From contig CAJXOG010000003.1 of NCBI GenBank assembly GCA_913057775.1, positions 1 through 64,000 of the forward strand: a stretch of 64,000 nucleotides of DNA. Direction: 5' to 3'. Under the pieces are notes generated by a model. It made no database searches and was not told the DNA's origin. It worked only from the letters and a program-made list of their open reading frames with translations. This document shows positions 55,576 to 64,000 of the stretch, piece by piece. Each line of letters starts with the position of its first letter. Position 1 is the stretch's first letter. The DNA comes from an uncultured Fodinibius sp. Lineage in GTDB: Bacteria > Bacteroidota > Rhodothermia > Balneolales > Balneolaceae. Both the position numbers and the translations under genes were made by a program.

Positions 55576-57444
55576 TTACTCTACATCTCCCATCAATCGT
55601 TTGACCGGTGGAGCTGCAAGCAGAGCTACAATTCCTCCTCCGCCAACCAACAGAGCTACACTCCAGAATAAGCTGCTTGGTTCCAGTGTTTCTAATTGCC
55701 CGGCCATAAGTCCGGCAAATAAGTTGCCGAGTGCAGCTGCAACAAACCAAACTCCCATCATTTGACTAACAAGACGTTCTGGAGCAAGCTTTGTCATAGA
55801 AGAAAGACCAACAGGCGACAGGCAAAGTTCACCACAGGTATGGAGAAAGTAAGTAACGATAAGCCAAGCTGGAGCAACCGAGTTAGGACCTGTTGCATTA
55901 GCGGCTCCCCAAGAAATCACAAAAAATCCTGCTGCTAATCCCAAAAGCCCCAGTCCGAATTTAACAGGGATCGAAGGGTTTGCATTACGAGCTGCTAACC
56001 ATGTCCAAAACCAGCCGAACACAGGTGCTAATATTACGATAAAGAGCGGATTAATATTTTGAAGCATACTTGCAGGCATTTCCCACGTAGTGGTTAATTG
56101 GGTAGAGACGTAATAGACAAAGCCAACTACCAGTAAAGAGAGTCCGGCAGTCCCTGCTTTGCCAACCCACCAAAGGTTATCACGTTTGAATACACGCCAG
56201 CTTAAGTAGCCAAGGGGAAGTGCCAGAATTAAGGCAGGAAGAAATGCTCCAACTTGGCTAATCAAACCATAGGGTCCAAAAGTACGATCGGTTTCTCGGT
56301 CTGCAAATAAATTGAGAGAAGATCCGGCCTGCTCGAAGCCGCTCCAGAAAAGAGCTGCTAAAATAAAAAGCCAAAAGATGACGAAAAGCCTTTTCTTCTC
56401 TAATGAAATTTTTAGGCTTGGCATGAACATTCTTACCGTGTTAATAACCAAAAATGCTATTACAGTAATGCCAATTCCTATTTGGTATGAAAACAGGGTA
56501 TATCCCCAATTAAATGATGCAAGATAATATCCGGTGGCAGCTAACAGTAATACCGCGCCAATCCATTTTGAATCATTAATTAAATAGGCAAAAAAGATCA
56601 CAGCTATAAGAGCTACACTGGTACCCAGTGTTTGAGCAAGTTGCTGTAAGGATATTCCAATAATCCCGGTATTCATTAGGATACTAAACAGAACAATGAT
56701 TGTCGTACTGACTGCAGTTGTTATCCAAAAGTTTCGGCTACGTTTCGAAAGTACTTCCTTACTATCATCTACCTTCAGCTTACCTGCCTCTCCTAAATTT
56801 TTTTCGCCAACTTTATATGAAATGAGGCCAAGTAACATTCCAAAGCCTGCAAGAGAAAATCCCCAGTGCCAATTATATCCTTCACCGAGAATACCGCAAA
56901 GGGTAGGCCCTAAAATGGCACCAAAGTTAATTCCCATGTAAAAGATAGAGAAACCGGCATCGCGACGGGCTCCGCCCTCGGGATACAGTTCACCAACCAT
57001 TGAGCTCACATTGGGCTTCAAAAGTCCGGTTCCTATCACAATGAAAACAAGACCCAGATAAAAGGAAGTTTCATCAGGAAATCCCATCAATGGTCCAGCC
57101 ATTGTAAAGTGACCAAGCGCGATAATACAACCGCCTACGAAAACGCTTTTCTTTTGTCCCCATAGCTTGTCGGCAACCCAACCACCCGGTAAAGCCAAGA
57201 CGTATACAAAGAATGTATAAAGGCCATATATAGCAGTAGCACGACCATCACTGAATCCAAGACCTGGATTGTCTCCGGTAACGGCTGCCGCCATAAAAAG
57301 GACCAAAAGAGCACGCATACCATAATAACTGAAACGCTCCCAGAACTCTGTAAAAAATAACGTCGATAGTCCGCGGGGATGACCAAAAAAATCATTCTTG
57401 TTTGTGTCGTCGGTCTCCACCGTCCCTGTTTGTTCGTTTGCCAT
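55576..57444 (-). CDS. POT-family proton-dependent peptide transporter
   Basis: The 622-residue protein has about 14 hydrophobic helices, as in bacterial POT (PTR2) transporters that import di- and tripeptides with protons. FFTEFWERFSYYGMRALL is the ExxERFxYY signature, and GTGLLKPNVSSMVGELYPEGG is the PTR2 motif in helix 4-5 (shown by LLKPNVSSMVGELYPEG). SPVGLSSMTKLAPERL is in the second half. It is larger than E. coli DtpA because of two extra helices in the linker. It has its own terminator and stands alone between mnmE and hutU. Confidence 0.94.
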   Translation of the reverse strand: MANEQTGTVETDDTNKNDFFGHPRGLSTLFFTEFWERFSYYGMRALLVLFMAAAVTGDNPGLGFSDGRATAIYGLYTFFVYVLALPGGWVADKLWGQKKSVFVGGCIIALGHFTMAGPLMGFPDETSFYLGLVFIVIGTGLLKPNVSSMVGELYPEGGARRDAGFSIFYMGINFGAILGPTLCGILGEGYNWHWGFSLAGFGMLLGLISYKVGEKNLGEAGKLKVDDSKEVLSKRSRNFWITTAVSTTIIVLFSILMNTGIIGISLQQLAQTLGTSVALIAVIFFAYLINDSKWIGAVLLLAATGYYLASFNWGYTLFSYQIGIGITVIAFLVINTVRMFMPSLKISLEKKRLFVIFWLFILAALFWSGFEQAGSSLNLFADRETDRTFGPYGLISQVGAFLPALILALPLGYLSWRVFKRDNLWWVGKAGTAGLSLLVVGFVYYVSTQLTTTWEMPASMLQNINPLFIVILAPVFGWFWTWLAARNANPSIPVKFGLGLLGLAAGFFVISWGAANATGPNSVAPAWLIVTYFLHTCGELCLSPVGLSSMTKLAPERLVSQMMGVWFVAAALGNLFAGLMAGQLETLEPSSLFWSVALLVGGGGIVALLAAPPVKRLMGDVE

Positions 57445-57652
57445 TGAAACTGGTATTTATTTAGAATTGCAATTCCCAATAACACAATTGATTTACGCCG
57501 TGCATGATAATTAAACCGACATAGTGAAGCAACTTTTTAAGTGTTTGTATTATTTAACGGCTGATATTTTGATTTTCAAACAGGTTTAGGTGGTACGTAA
57601 TACGCATTAAATTTATTACATTGCCCAAAAATCTGAAGTAAAAGCAGTGGTA

Positions 57653-59323
57653 ATGAGTACAGGAAAAGGTGTTGTCAAAAATATTAAGGCCCCAATTGGA
57701 ACCGACTTGCAGTGCAAGGGCTGGCATCAAGAGGCCGCCCTTCGCATGTTGATGAATAATCTCGACCCGGATGTGGCTGAAAAGCCAGACGAACTGATCG
57801 TCTATGGTGGAAGTGGCAAAGCGGCACGCAACTGGGAGAGCTATCACAAAATTGTTGAAACACTGAAACGACTTGAGAATGATGAGACGCTTTTAGTGCA
57901 AAGCGGCAAGCCGGTGGGGGTATTTCAGACACATGAAGAAGCCCCGCGCGTGCTTATTGCCAACGCGCACTTGGTACCAAACTGGGCGAATTGGGATGAA
58001 TTTCGTCGCCTCGATAAAATGGGACTTACCATGTACGGACAGATGACGGCTGGTTCATGGATTTATATCGGCACGCAGGGTATTCTGCAGGGTACCTACG
58101 AAACCTTTGCCGAATGCGCTCGGCAGAAGTTTGACGGTACGCTGAAAGGTCAGCTACTGGTCACGGCCGGACTTGGCGGCATGGGCGGGGCACAGCCGCT
58201 GGCGGCCACGATGAACGGCGCGGTTTGTATTGCTATAGAGGTAGAAGAAAGCCATATAGATCGCCGAATTGAAACCGGTTATTGTGATATAAAATGCACC
58301 AACCTTGACAAAGCACTTGAAAAGGCACTGGATGCCAAAGAAAAAGGAGAAGCATTGTCCATTGGACTGTTGGGCAATGTTGCCGAGGTTCTGCCTGAAA
58401 TGTTGGAAAAGGATGTTATTCCCGATGTGTTGACTGACCAGACTGCGGCCCATGATCTGCAGATTGGATATATTCCTGCCGGTATGTCGGTTGAGGAGGC
58501 TGCCGAAGAGCGCGATCTGGATCCCGAAATGTACCAAGAGGCGGTGCTCGACTCGATGGTAACACATGTGGAAACGATGCTGAAAATGCAGGAAAAGGGC
58601 GCTATTACCTTTGATTACGGAAATAATTTGCGTGGACAGGTCGCTGACCACCGCGGTATGGAAGAAGCGTTTAATTTCCCGGGATTTGTACCCGCTTTTG
58701 TACGTCCGCTGTTTTGTAAAGGTTCCGGACCATTTCGATGGGCGGCACTGTCCGGAAATCCCGAAGATATTTATACCACCGATCAGGCTGTGCTGGATAC
58801 GTTTCCCGAGAAGGACTCACTAAACCGATGGATTCGCAAGGCTCAGGATCAGGTACAATTCCAGGGTCTGCCATCGCGTATCTGCTGGCTTGAGTACGGC
58901 GAACGCGCCGAGATGGGAGCTAAGTTTAACTGGCTTGTCAAAAAAGGAAAAGTAGATGCTCCGTTGGTGATAGGAAGAGATCACCTTGATACAGGCTCAG
59001 TGGCATCACCCAACCGCGAAACCGAAGGTATGAAAGATGGTTCTGATGCTATTGCTGACTGGCCTTTACTGAATGCTATGCTCAATACTGCAAGTGGAGC
59101 TAGTTGGGTGTCGCTGCATCATGGCGGTGGTGTTGGCATTGGATATTCGATTCATGCCGGAATGGTTTGTGTGGCGGATGGATCGGAATCGGCCGATAAG
59201 CGACTCGAACGTGTGCTAACGAATGACCCTGGCAGTGGCGTTATGCGTCATGCTGATGCCGGTTATGACGAAGCGATTAAAACGGCCAAAGAGCGCGGCG
59301 TAGATCTACCGATGGTGGATTAA
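57653..59323 (+). CDS. hutU: Urocanate hydratase
   Basis: HutU converts urocanate to imidazolonepropionate in histidine breakdown. The 556-residue protein matches the family length. Signatures include [58 protein letters not shown], the NAD+ region [19 protein letters not shown], and [17 protein letters not shown] near the C-terminus. The ATG at 57653 is taken as the start; a GTG at 57647 is also in frame. An MFS transporter begins three bases after the stop, and hutH lies 3 kb away on the same strand, with hutI and hutG not seen in the window. Confidence 0.95.
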   Translation: MSTGKGVVKNIKAPIGTDLQCKGWHQEAALRMLMNNLDPDVAEKPDELIVYGGSGKAARNWESYHKIVETLKRLENDETLLVQSGKPVGVFQTHEEAPRVLIANAHLVPNWANWDEFRRLDKMGLTMYGQMTAGSWIYIGTQGILQGTYETFAECARQKFDGTLKGQLLVTAGLGGMGGAQPLAATMNGAVCIAIEVEESHIDRRIETGYCDIKCTNLDKALEKALDAKEKGEALSIGLLGNVAEVLPEMLEKDVIPDVLTDQTAAHDLQIGYIPAGMSVEEAAEERDLDPEMYQEAVLDSMVTHVETMLKMQEKGAITFDYGNNLRGQVADHRGMEEAFNFPGFVPAFVRPLFCKGSGPFRWAALSGNPEDIYTTDQAVLDTFPEKDSLNRWIRKAQDQVQFQGLPSRICWLEYGERAEMGAKFNWLVKKGKVDAPLVIGRDHLDTGSVASPNRETEGMKDGSDAIADWPLLNAMLNTASGASWVSLHHGGGVGIGYSIHAGMVCVADGSESADKRLERVLTNDPGSGVMRHADAGYDEAIKTAKERGVDLPMVD

Positions 59324-59326
59324 TTG

Positions 59327-60508
59327 ATGCAGAACTCCATACCCAAGCGTATACTTCCTACAATTGTTCTTGCCCAATTTGCTGGTACTTCTCTCTGGTT
59401 TGCGGGGAATGCCGTTATTCCTGAGTTAGTGCAGGAACTAAAGCTTACAGAAATGGCCGTTGGATATATTACTTCGGCCGTACAGTTTGGCTTTATCAGC
59501 GGTACGCTGTTATTTGCATTATTAAGCGTAGCTGACCGTATTTCACCGAGTAAGGTGTTTCTGGCCTGTGCTGTTTTGGGAGCAAGTGCAAATGCCCTCA
59601 CTGTTTATAGTGATACTTTTTTACTGTTGATGCTTAGCCGATTTGCTACTGGCTTTTTCTTGGCGGGTATCTATCCGGTAGGAATGAAGATTGCTTCAGA
59701 CTGGCACAAGGAGGGGCTTGGAAAGGCCTTGGGATATCTGGTGGGGGCATTAGTTGTTGGGACAGCTTTTCCACATCTGATAAAATATTTCAGTGCTGAT
59801 CTACCCTGGAAGGTTATTTTGTTCGCAACGTCATGGTTCGCAACAGCGGGAGGATTGATCCTTTATTTTGCCGTGCCGGATGGTCCATACCAAGGCAAAA
59901 AAGGTGAATTCGAGCCTTCTGCGATGGTTAGGCTTTTTAAAAACAGGAACTTTCGTTCGGCTGCGTTTGGATATTTCGGACACATGTGGGAACTCTATAC
60001 TTTTTGGGCTTTTGTACCCATCATGATTGCTTATTATGGTTCAGTTCATGGACATGTTTACTGGCAGATATCGCTCTGGGCTTTTGCAATCATTGGCATT
60101 GGCGGCATTAGTTGCGCAATAGGCGGACATTGGGCTGTTAAATCAAATAGTAAAAAAGTGGCTTTGGTGTCATTAATTGGCTCAGGAATTTGCTGCTTGT
60201 TGGCACCAGTTATGTTCGACCTCCCGTTCTATCTTTTTATTGGACTCTTAATGGTTTGGGGACTCTTTGTTGTGTCCGATTCTCCGCAATTTTCAACCCT
60301 TGTGGCCCAATCATCAGATTCAAAATATGTGGCTACAGGATTAACCATTGTCAACAGCATAGGTTTTGCGATTACGATCTTCAGCATTCAGCTTGTCAAC
60401 ATGATATGGGCCCAATGGCAAAGCCCACTTGTATTTTTAGTATTGGGTGTAGGCCCATTGCTGGGGGTTATTTCCATTATACGATACGAATTGACCCCAC
60501 AATCCTGA
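59327..60508 (+). CDS. Major facilitator superfamily transporter
   Basis: The 393-residue protein has 12 hydrophobic helices and typical MFS features: a helix pair opening TIVLAQFAGTSLWFAGNAV, LLFALLSVADRISPSKVFLAC carrying the acidic-basic loop after helix 2, FATGFFLAGIYPVGMKIASD in helices 4-5 and a central cytoplasmic loop after residue 190. The start ATG at 59327 sits three bases after the hutU stop, so the two genes are probably co-transcribed. That suggests import of histidine, urocanate or a related compound, but the substrate is not provable from sequence. Confidence 0.88.
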   Translation: MQNSIPKRILPTIVLAQFAGTSLWFAGNAVIPELVQELKLTEMAVGYITSAVQFGFISGTLLFALLSVADRISPSKVFLACAVLGASANALTVYSDTFLLLMLSRFATGFFLAGIYPVGMKIASDWHKEGLGKALGYLVGALVVGTAFPHLIKYFSADLPWKVILFATSWFATAGGLILYFAVPDGPYQGKKGEFEPSAMVRLFKNRNFRSAAFGYFGHMWELYTFWAFVPIMIAYYGSVHGHVYWQISLWAFAIIGIGGISCAIGGHWAVKSNSKKVALVSLIGSGICCLLAPVMFDLPFYLFIGLLMVWGLFVVSDSPQFSTLVAQSSDSKYVATGLTIVNSIGFAITIFSIQLVNMIWAQWQSPLVFLVLGVGPLLGVISIIRYELTPQS

Positions 60509-60565
60509 AACTCAATGACAAAAGAGCCGTGCAATAGGCTCTAAGGATAAACGAATCTATTAACT

Positions 60566-61039
60566 ATGGAAACAATACTGATTATTTTGGGTGCGTTATG
60601 TATACTTGCCGGATTTATAGGCTCATTTTTGCCCGTTGTTCCGGGCACGCCGGTAACCTATTGTGGGTTGCTGATTTTACAACTGACCACACAACCATTC
60701 TCGGCTACTTTTTTAATTGTATGGGCTTTGATTGTTGCAACCATCATGATTTTAGATAACGTAATCCCAGCTTATGGCACCAAAAAATTCGGCGGATCGC
60801 CTTACGGGATTTGGGGAAGCCTGCTGGGTATGATTGTTGGGATATTTTTCTTTCCACCCGTCGGGATCATTATCGGTCCGCTTGCCGGCGCGTTTGCGGG
60901 AGAAATTATCGGCGGAAAAACTTCGGATCGGGCACTGAGATCAGCCCTTGGATCATTCGCAGGCTTGTTGGTAAATACGCTTATGAAAGTGATTGCAAGC
61001 GGAGTAATGGGATATTATTTTGTGGTAAGCGTTTTATGA
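60566..61039 (+). CDS. DUF456-family membrane protein
   Basis: The 157-residue protein is hydrophobic with four helices and several glycine-rich turns (LCILAGFIGSFLPVVPGTP, GSPYGIWGSLLGMIVGIFFF and IGPLAGAFAGEIIGGK), as in the DUF456 family, which has internal duplication and unknown function. The VPGTP motif and Gly zipper are conserved family marks. It follows the MFS gene by 57 bases on the same strand, so it may belong to the same transcript. Confidence 0.87.
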   Translation: METILIILGALCILAGFIGSFLPVVPGTPVTYCGLLILQLTTQPFSATFLIVWALIVATIMILDNVIPAYGTKKFGGSPYGIWGSLLGMIVGIFFFPPVGIIIGPLAGAFAGEIIGGKTSDRALRSALGSFAGLLVNTLMKVIASGVMGYYFVVSVL

Positions 61040-61041
61040 TG

Positions 61042-61431
61042 TTATAGCACAGCGGCCTCATTGACCTCTACCCAGTAGCAATCTGGATCCGGGAAATAGA
61101 CTTGTCTTACTCCGTCGGTTCGGGTAGTAACTTTATTGGGCTTGCCTTTCGAATTGTGAGGTGTAACATTATGTGATTTCAAATGCTCAATAAAATCATC
61201 AAAATCAGCCAGCTTAAGGGCAAGATGCACACCCACATTGGTTTGCATTTTAATTGTTTCCCCTTCGACAAGATGTAGTTCAGTTCCATTCCCCAGTGAA
61301 AACCACCGGATATGAGGCTTCTTGGTGCGATTTTCTATTTCGTGTAGACCAAGCACATTGCTATAGAAAGAAGCACTTGCTTTAAGATCTCCAACTTTTA
61401 TGGTGTAGTGATCAAAAGATAAATCAGGCAT
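61042..61431 (-). CDS. VOC-family (glyoxalase-like) protein
   Basis: The 129-residue protein has the beta-alpha-beta-beta-beta repeat of vicinal oxygen chelate proteins. FDHYTIKVGDLKASASFYSNVLG is the first half with the metal His, LHLVEGE gives the central Glu, and VHLALKLADFDDFIEHLK with VYFPDPDCYWVEVNE form the second half and its Glu. The reaction is unknown: glyoxalase, dioxygenase or resistance proteins share the fold. The gene ends two bases from the DUF456 stop on the other strand. Confidence 0.9.
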   Translation of the reverse strand: MPDLSFDHYTIKVGDLKASASFYSNVLGLHEIENRTKKPHIRWFSLGNGTELHLVEGETIKMQTNVGVHLALKLADFDDFIEHLKSHNVTPHNSKGKPNKVTTRTDGVRQVYFPDPDCYWVEVNEAAVL

Positions 61432-61472
61432 AATAGATATGAATGTCTTTGGGTATTGAAAACAATAAGATT

Positions 61473-62132
61473 CTATTCTGGTTTCTGTAAAATAATCACT
61501 CGATCAGCGGGGAATGCCACCGAGGCGTTCCAGTGATTTGCCAGCCAGTAGAAGGTGTCTTTGGTGTAAAAGGTGACGTGTGTGATGTCCAGCCGGTAGT
61601 GCCAGTCGGCGAAAAAGTTGACATCGTCTTCTGCTATTTTGGTCATAATACCGAAATATCCACCGGGGCGCAGGCATCCCCAAAGTCGGTCCAATTCCTT
61701 CCCGGGATTAAACAGATGCTCAACGACTTCGGTGGCTGTGATGAAATCATAGGTTTCTTCAAAGACGGAGTTGTCATCATCGTAAAAAGAATCGTAAATA
61801 CGCATCTTGTGTCCTTCTTCTTCAAACATCAAATTTAAAGTGGGACCGGGGCCGGATCCGAAATCAAGCCCCTTGCTCTCGGGTTCTAATAAGTCGTTTA
61901 GGGGATCAAAAAGCTGGCTCAGAAAATTGCGGTAACCCTCATCTTCAGGGTCATTTTCATGCGTTTCATAGCGAGCAAATTCCTCGTTGCGATCGGGACG
62001 ATCTTTGGATGGGGCAAAAATAAGCTGACAGTTTTCACATTGATAATAATCCGAAGCGTAATGCTCGGAGGTATCCTCATAAAAATGCTTAACGTTTGAG
62101 CTATCACAGAGGATGCAGGATTCGGGAATCAC
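61473..62132 (-). CDS. Methyltransferase with N-terminal zinc ribbon
   Basis: The 219-residue protein starts with a CxxC...CxxC zinc ribbon (CILCDSS and CENCQLIF, residues 6-37), then the SAM-binding domain: LDFGSGPGPTLNLMFEEEG for motif I, the acidic DSFYDDDN loop, FITATEVVEHLFNPGKEL for the catalytic face and LRPGGYFGIMTKI for motif V. The HWHYRLDITHVTFY-type stretch (FADWHYRLDITHVTFYT) is typical of the family with C-terminal His. Such proteins often modify nucleotide sugars or lipids. Substrate unknown. Confidence 0.88.
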   Translation of the reverse strand: MIPESCILCDSSNVKHFYEDTSEHYASDYYQCENCQLIFAPSKDRPDRNEEFARYETHENDPEDEGYRNFLSQLFDPLNDLLEPESKGLDFGSGPGPTLNLMFEEEGHKMRIYDSFYDDDNSVFEETYDFITATEVVEHLFNPGKELDRLWGCLRPGGYFGIMTKIAEDDVNFFADWHYRLDITHVTFYTKDTFYWLANHWNASVAFPADRVIILQKPE

Positions 62133-62311
62133 GAAACAAAAGTCAGTTAAAAGGGGTGGTTATAATGCCAAAGGTAAAAAATCAAATGGACTTCTTTTAC
62201 AGGAATTAGACGAGGTATAAGAAAAGTAGAACAGAAGTAGAATCAAAGTTGGCATGAGCTTCCAGACCTCGTATTTTTAATTAAATTATCGGGAAAGAAA
62301 ATCTTAGTACA

Positions 62312-63811
62312 GTGAAAATAACGATATCCAATTTATACGATGACCTTTCTAAGAGTATCGCCCATCTAAAAGAGGATAAGTCTACTATTCAGGGGGCAAG
62401 ATCAATAGTTGAGAACGCCCTTGATCGCGATGAGCCGATGTATGGAATTAATACCGGTTTTGGGGCACTGGCCAATAAGCGGGTAGGGGGTAAAGAGTTA
62501 AAGCAGCTTCAACGTAATCTCATTTTGTCGCACTCCGTTGGGGTGGGTGAACTTATCCCAAAAGATATTTCGAGACTAATGCTGCAGTTGAAAATTCACG
62601 CATTGGGATTGGGAAATTCAGGGATATCTGAGGAGACCTTCGACCGGTTGATCTATTTCTCTGATCATGATTTGATTCCCGCCATGCCTGAAAAAGGGAG
62701 TGTGGGGGCTTCAGGTGATCTGGCTCCGCTGGCACATATGTCACTTCCGTTGCTGGGTTATGGATTATTTTGGAATGAGGAAGGTACCGATACTATTCCT
62801 GCTGAAAAGGCATTAGATGAGCATGATTTAGAACCTCTTGACCTGCAACCTAAAGATGGCTTATCGTTGATCAATGGTACACAGCAGATGGGAGCGTATG
62901 GAGCTTATGTACTCGAAAAATCTCTCAGTTTGTTGAAGGCCGCTGATCTGGTTGCAGCGATGAGCCTGGAGGCGCTACAGGGAAGTATCAAGCCATTTGA
63001 TGAGCGCATTCACGAAATTCGTCCCTATAACGGGCAACAAGAAGTGGCTCGGAATGTACGAGAGCTTTTAGTTGAAAGTGAGATTTTGGAGTCGCACCGC
63101 GATTGCGGAAAAGTACAGGACCCGTACTGCCTGCGATGCGTGCCACAGGTGCACGGAGCCAGTCGGGATGGATTGGAATATTCTCGCAAGACCGTAGAAA
63201 CTGAACTCAACTCGGTAACCGATAATCCGCTGGTATTTGAAAATGGAGATATTATCAGTGGCGGGAATTTTCATGGGCAGCCGTTGGCACTGGCGCTTGA
63301 TCACGCCAAGATTGCGCTGGCAGAACTGGCCAGTATTTCTGAGCGACGAACATACTTGTTGCTAGAAGGTCATGATGGGTTGCCGGAGCTGTTGATGGAA
63401 GAGACAGGCATCAATTCCGGGTTTATGATTCCGCAATATACTTCGGCGTCGCTGGTATCAGAAAACAAAGTGCTTTGTCATCCTTCTTCGGTGGATTCTA
63501 TTCCCACCAGCTTGGGGCAGGAAGACCACGTGAGTATGGGCAGTATAAGCGCGTTGAAGCTGCTGGAAGTGTATCAAAATGTGGAACAGGTGCTGGCAAT
63601 TGAGTTGTTTACGGCCGCGCAGGCGCTGGACTTTCGCAAGCCGTTAAAGCCGGGGCGCGGAGTAGAAATTGCCCATGAATTTGTCCGCGATGCCATTCCT
63701 CATGCCGAGGAAGATCATTATTTTAAGGACGATATTAGCAAGGCGGTAGAGCTGTTACAGAGCCGCAGTATGGTTGAGGAAGTAGAAAGACAATTAGTAA
63801 AGTTGAAGTGA
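62312..63811 (+). CDS. hutH: Histidine ammonia-lyase
   Basis: HutH deaminates histidine to urocanate, the substrate of HutU. The 499-residue enzyme carries the MIO cofactor motif Ala133-Ser-Gly135 within GSVGASGDLAPLAHM, plus YGINTGFGALANKRV, LQRNLILSHSVGVGE, QDPYCLRCVPQVHGASRDGL in part (DPYCLRCVPQVHGA), NPLVFENGDIISGGNFHGQP in part, and VDSIPTSLGQEDHVSMG. The start is GTG at 62312, preceded by no in-frame ATG that keeps family length. Its length is normal. hutU is 3 kb upstream with three unrelated-looking genes between. Confidence 0.96.
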   Translation: MKITISNLYDDLSKSIAHLKEDKSTIQGARSIVENALDRDEPMYGINTGFGALANKRVGGKELKQLQRNLILSHSVGVGELIPKDISRLMLQLKIHALGLGNSGISEETFDRLIYFSDHDLIPAMPEKGSVGASGDLAPLAHMSLPLLGYGLFWNEEGTDTIPAEKALDEHDLEPLDLQPKDGLSLINGTQQMGAYGAYVLEKSLSLLKAADLVAAMSLEALQGSIKPFDERIHEIRPYNGQQEVARNVRELLVESEILESHRDCGKVQDPYCLRCVPQVHGASRDGLEYSRKTVETELNSVTDNPLVFENGDIISGGNFHGQPLALALDHAKIALAELASISERRTYLLLEGHDGLPELLMEETGINSGFMIPQYTSASLVSENKVLCHPSSVDSIPTSLGQEDHVSMGSISALKLLEVYQNVEQVLAIELFTAAQALDFRKPLKPGRGVEIAHEFVRDAIPHAEEDHYFKDDISKAVELLQSRSMVEEVERQLVKLK

Positions 63812-63822
63812 TTTTTTAAGAT

Positions 63823-64000
63823 ATGTCCCTTGCAAAAAGTGTTTTGACTATCGTTTTTACCAGCTTTGTACTGGTAAATTGCCCCACGTCGCCTCAATTT
63901 GAAACACAGAATGGCAAAGAATTAGCAACAATAGGAGTCCCCGAATTTGGTGGTCATTTGTTTTGGCCAGCAGATGATGAAATGTTCTTTGTGGGTGGTT
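63823..64000 (+). CDS. Lipoprotein gene, 5' part (truncated by window end)
   Basis: The frame starts with ATG at 63823, 11 bases after the hutH stop, and runs off the window. The first 60 residues show a leader (SLAKSVLTIVFTSFVLVNC) whose last four residues, LVNC, form a lipobox, so an anchored lipoprotein is likely. The mature start contains a beta-rich FWPADDEMFFVGG, reminiscent of a beta-propeller blade. The rest is unseen, so no family is assigned. The short spacing suggests co-transcription with hutH. Confidence 0.6.
   Translation, partial: MSLAKSVLTIVFTSFVLVNCPTSPQFETQNGKELATIGVPEFGGHLFWPADDEMFFVGG

Overview
The window looks like a chromosomal segment of a moderate-GC, Gram-negative FCB-group bacterium, most likely from the Balneolota/Rhodothermia side of Bacteroidota. 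The reasons are the mix of lipoproteins with lipoboxes, DUF4920, DUF5694 and DUF3365 proteins, a Bacteroidota-type ABC permease, weak Shine-Dalgarno signals at most starts, and many acidic proteins as in salt-adapted members. The phylum call is inference from gene content; no rRNA is present.

Region 1 (1-19725) is accessory. It opens with the 3' end of a type I restriction gene (hsdR), followed by a complete two-gene Tc (ABC) insecticidal-type toxin locus. The first toxin gene is a fused TcB-TcC cocoon protein (2738 aa) whose oversized variable C-terminus ends in an HExxH domain. The second is a 3234-aa TcA translocation subunit with unusual extra N-terminal modules. A small channel-like membrane protein, a repeat-bearing non-coding stretch and a tRNA-Asp with its terminator follow. 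The tRNA is a plausible island boundary.

Region 2 (19849-31457) is mostly housekeeping: apaG, an exported glutathione-peroxidase-like protein, a tight three-gene operon (outer-membrane-like protein, unknown protein, metallo-hydrolase), mannose-1-phosphate guanylyltransferase, a PhoBR-type two-component pair with a coupled small gene, ruvA, ruvC, an AGCS symporter, a DinB-family protein, coaX and a MarC-family protein.

Region 3 (31572-50934) mixes metabolism, repair and membrane functions: a GAF/fRMsr-like protein, an M20 peptidase, a methyltransferase, a GIY-YIG protein, an ABC exporter pair, uvrA, a DUF5694 lipoprotein flanked by direct repeats, two CPBP proteases, a PLP decarboxylase and an alpha-oxoamine synthase. 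It also holds two apparent pseudoenzymes: a DEAD-box-like protein with degenerate ATPase motifs and an SRAP (YedK/HMCES-type) protein lacking its catalytic Cys, Glu and His. An MscS channel closes the region.

Region 4 (51085-64000) holds secG, an LLM flavoprotein, a haem-binding DUF3365 lipoprotein, an SDR protein, mnmE, a POT peptide transporter, and histidine-degradation genes (hutU with an MFS transporter, and hutH 3 kb further on). It ends in the start of a lipoprotein gene. Several intergenic gaps carry short dispersed repeats of the TGTCAT-Y-C type.

The strongest candidates for undescribed biology are the Tc payload and TcA N-terminus, and the two catalytically dead conserved-fold proteins at 46.8-50.0 kb.
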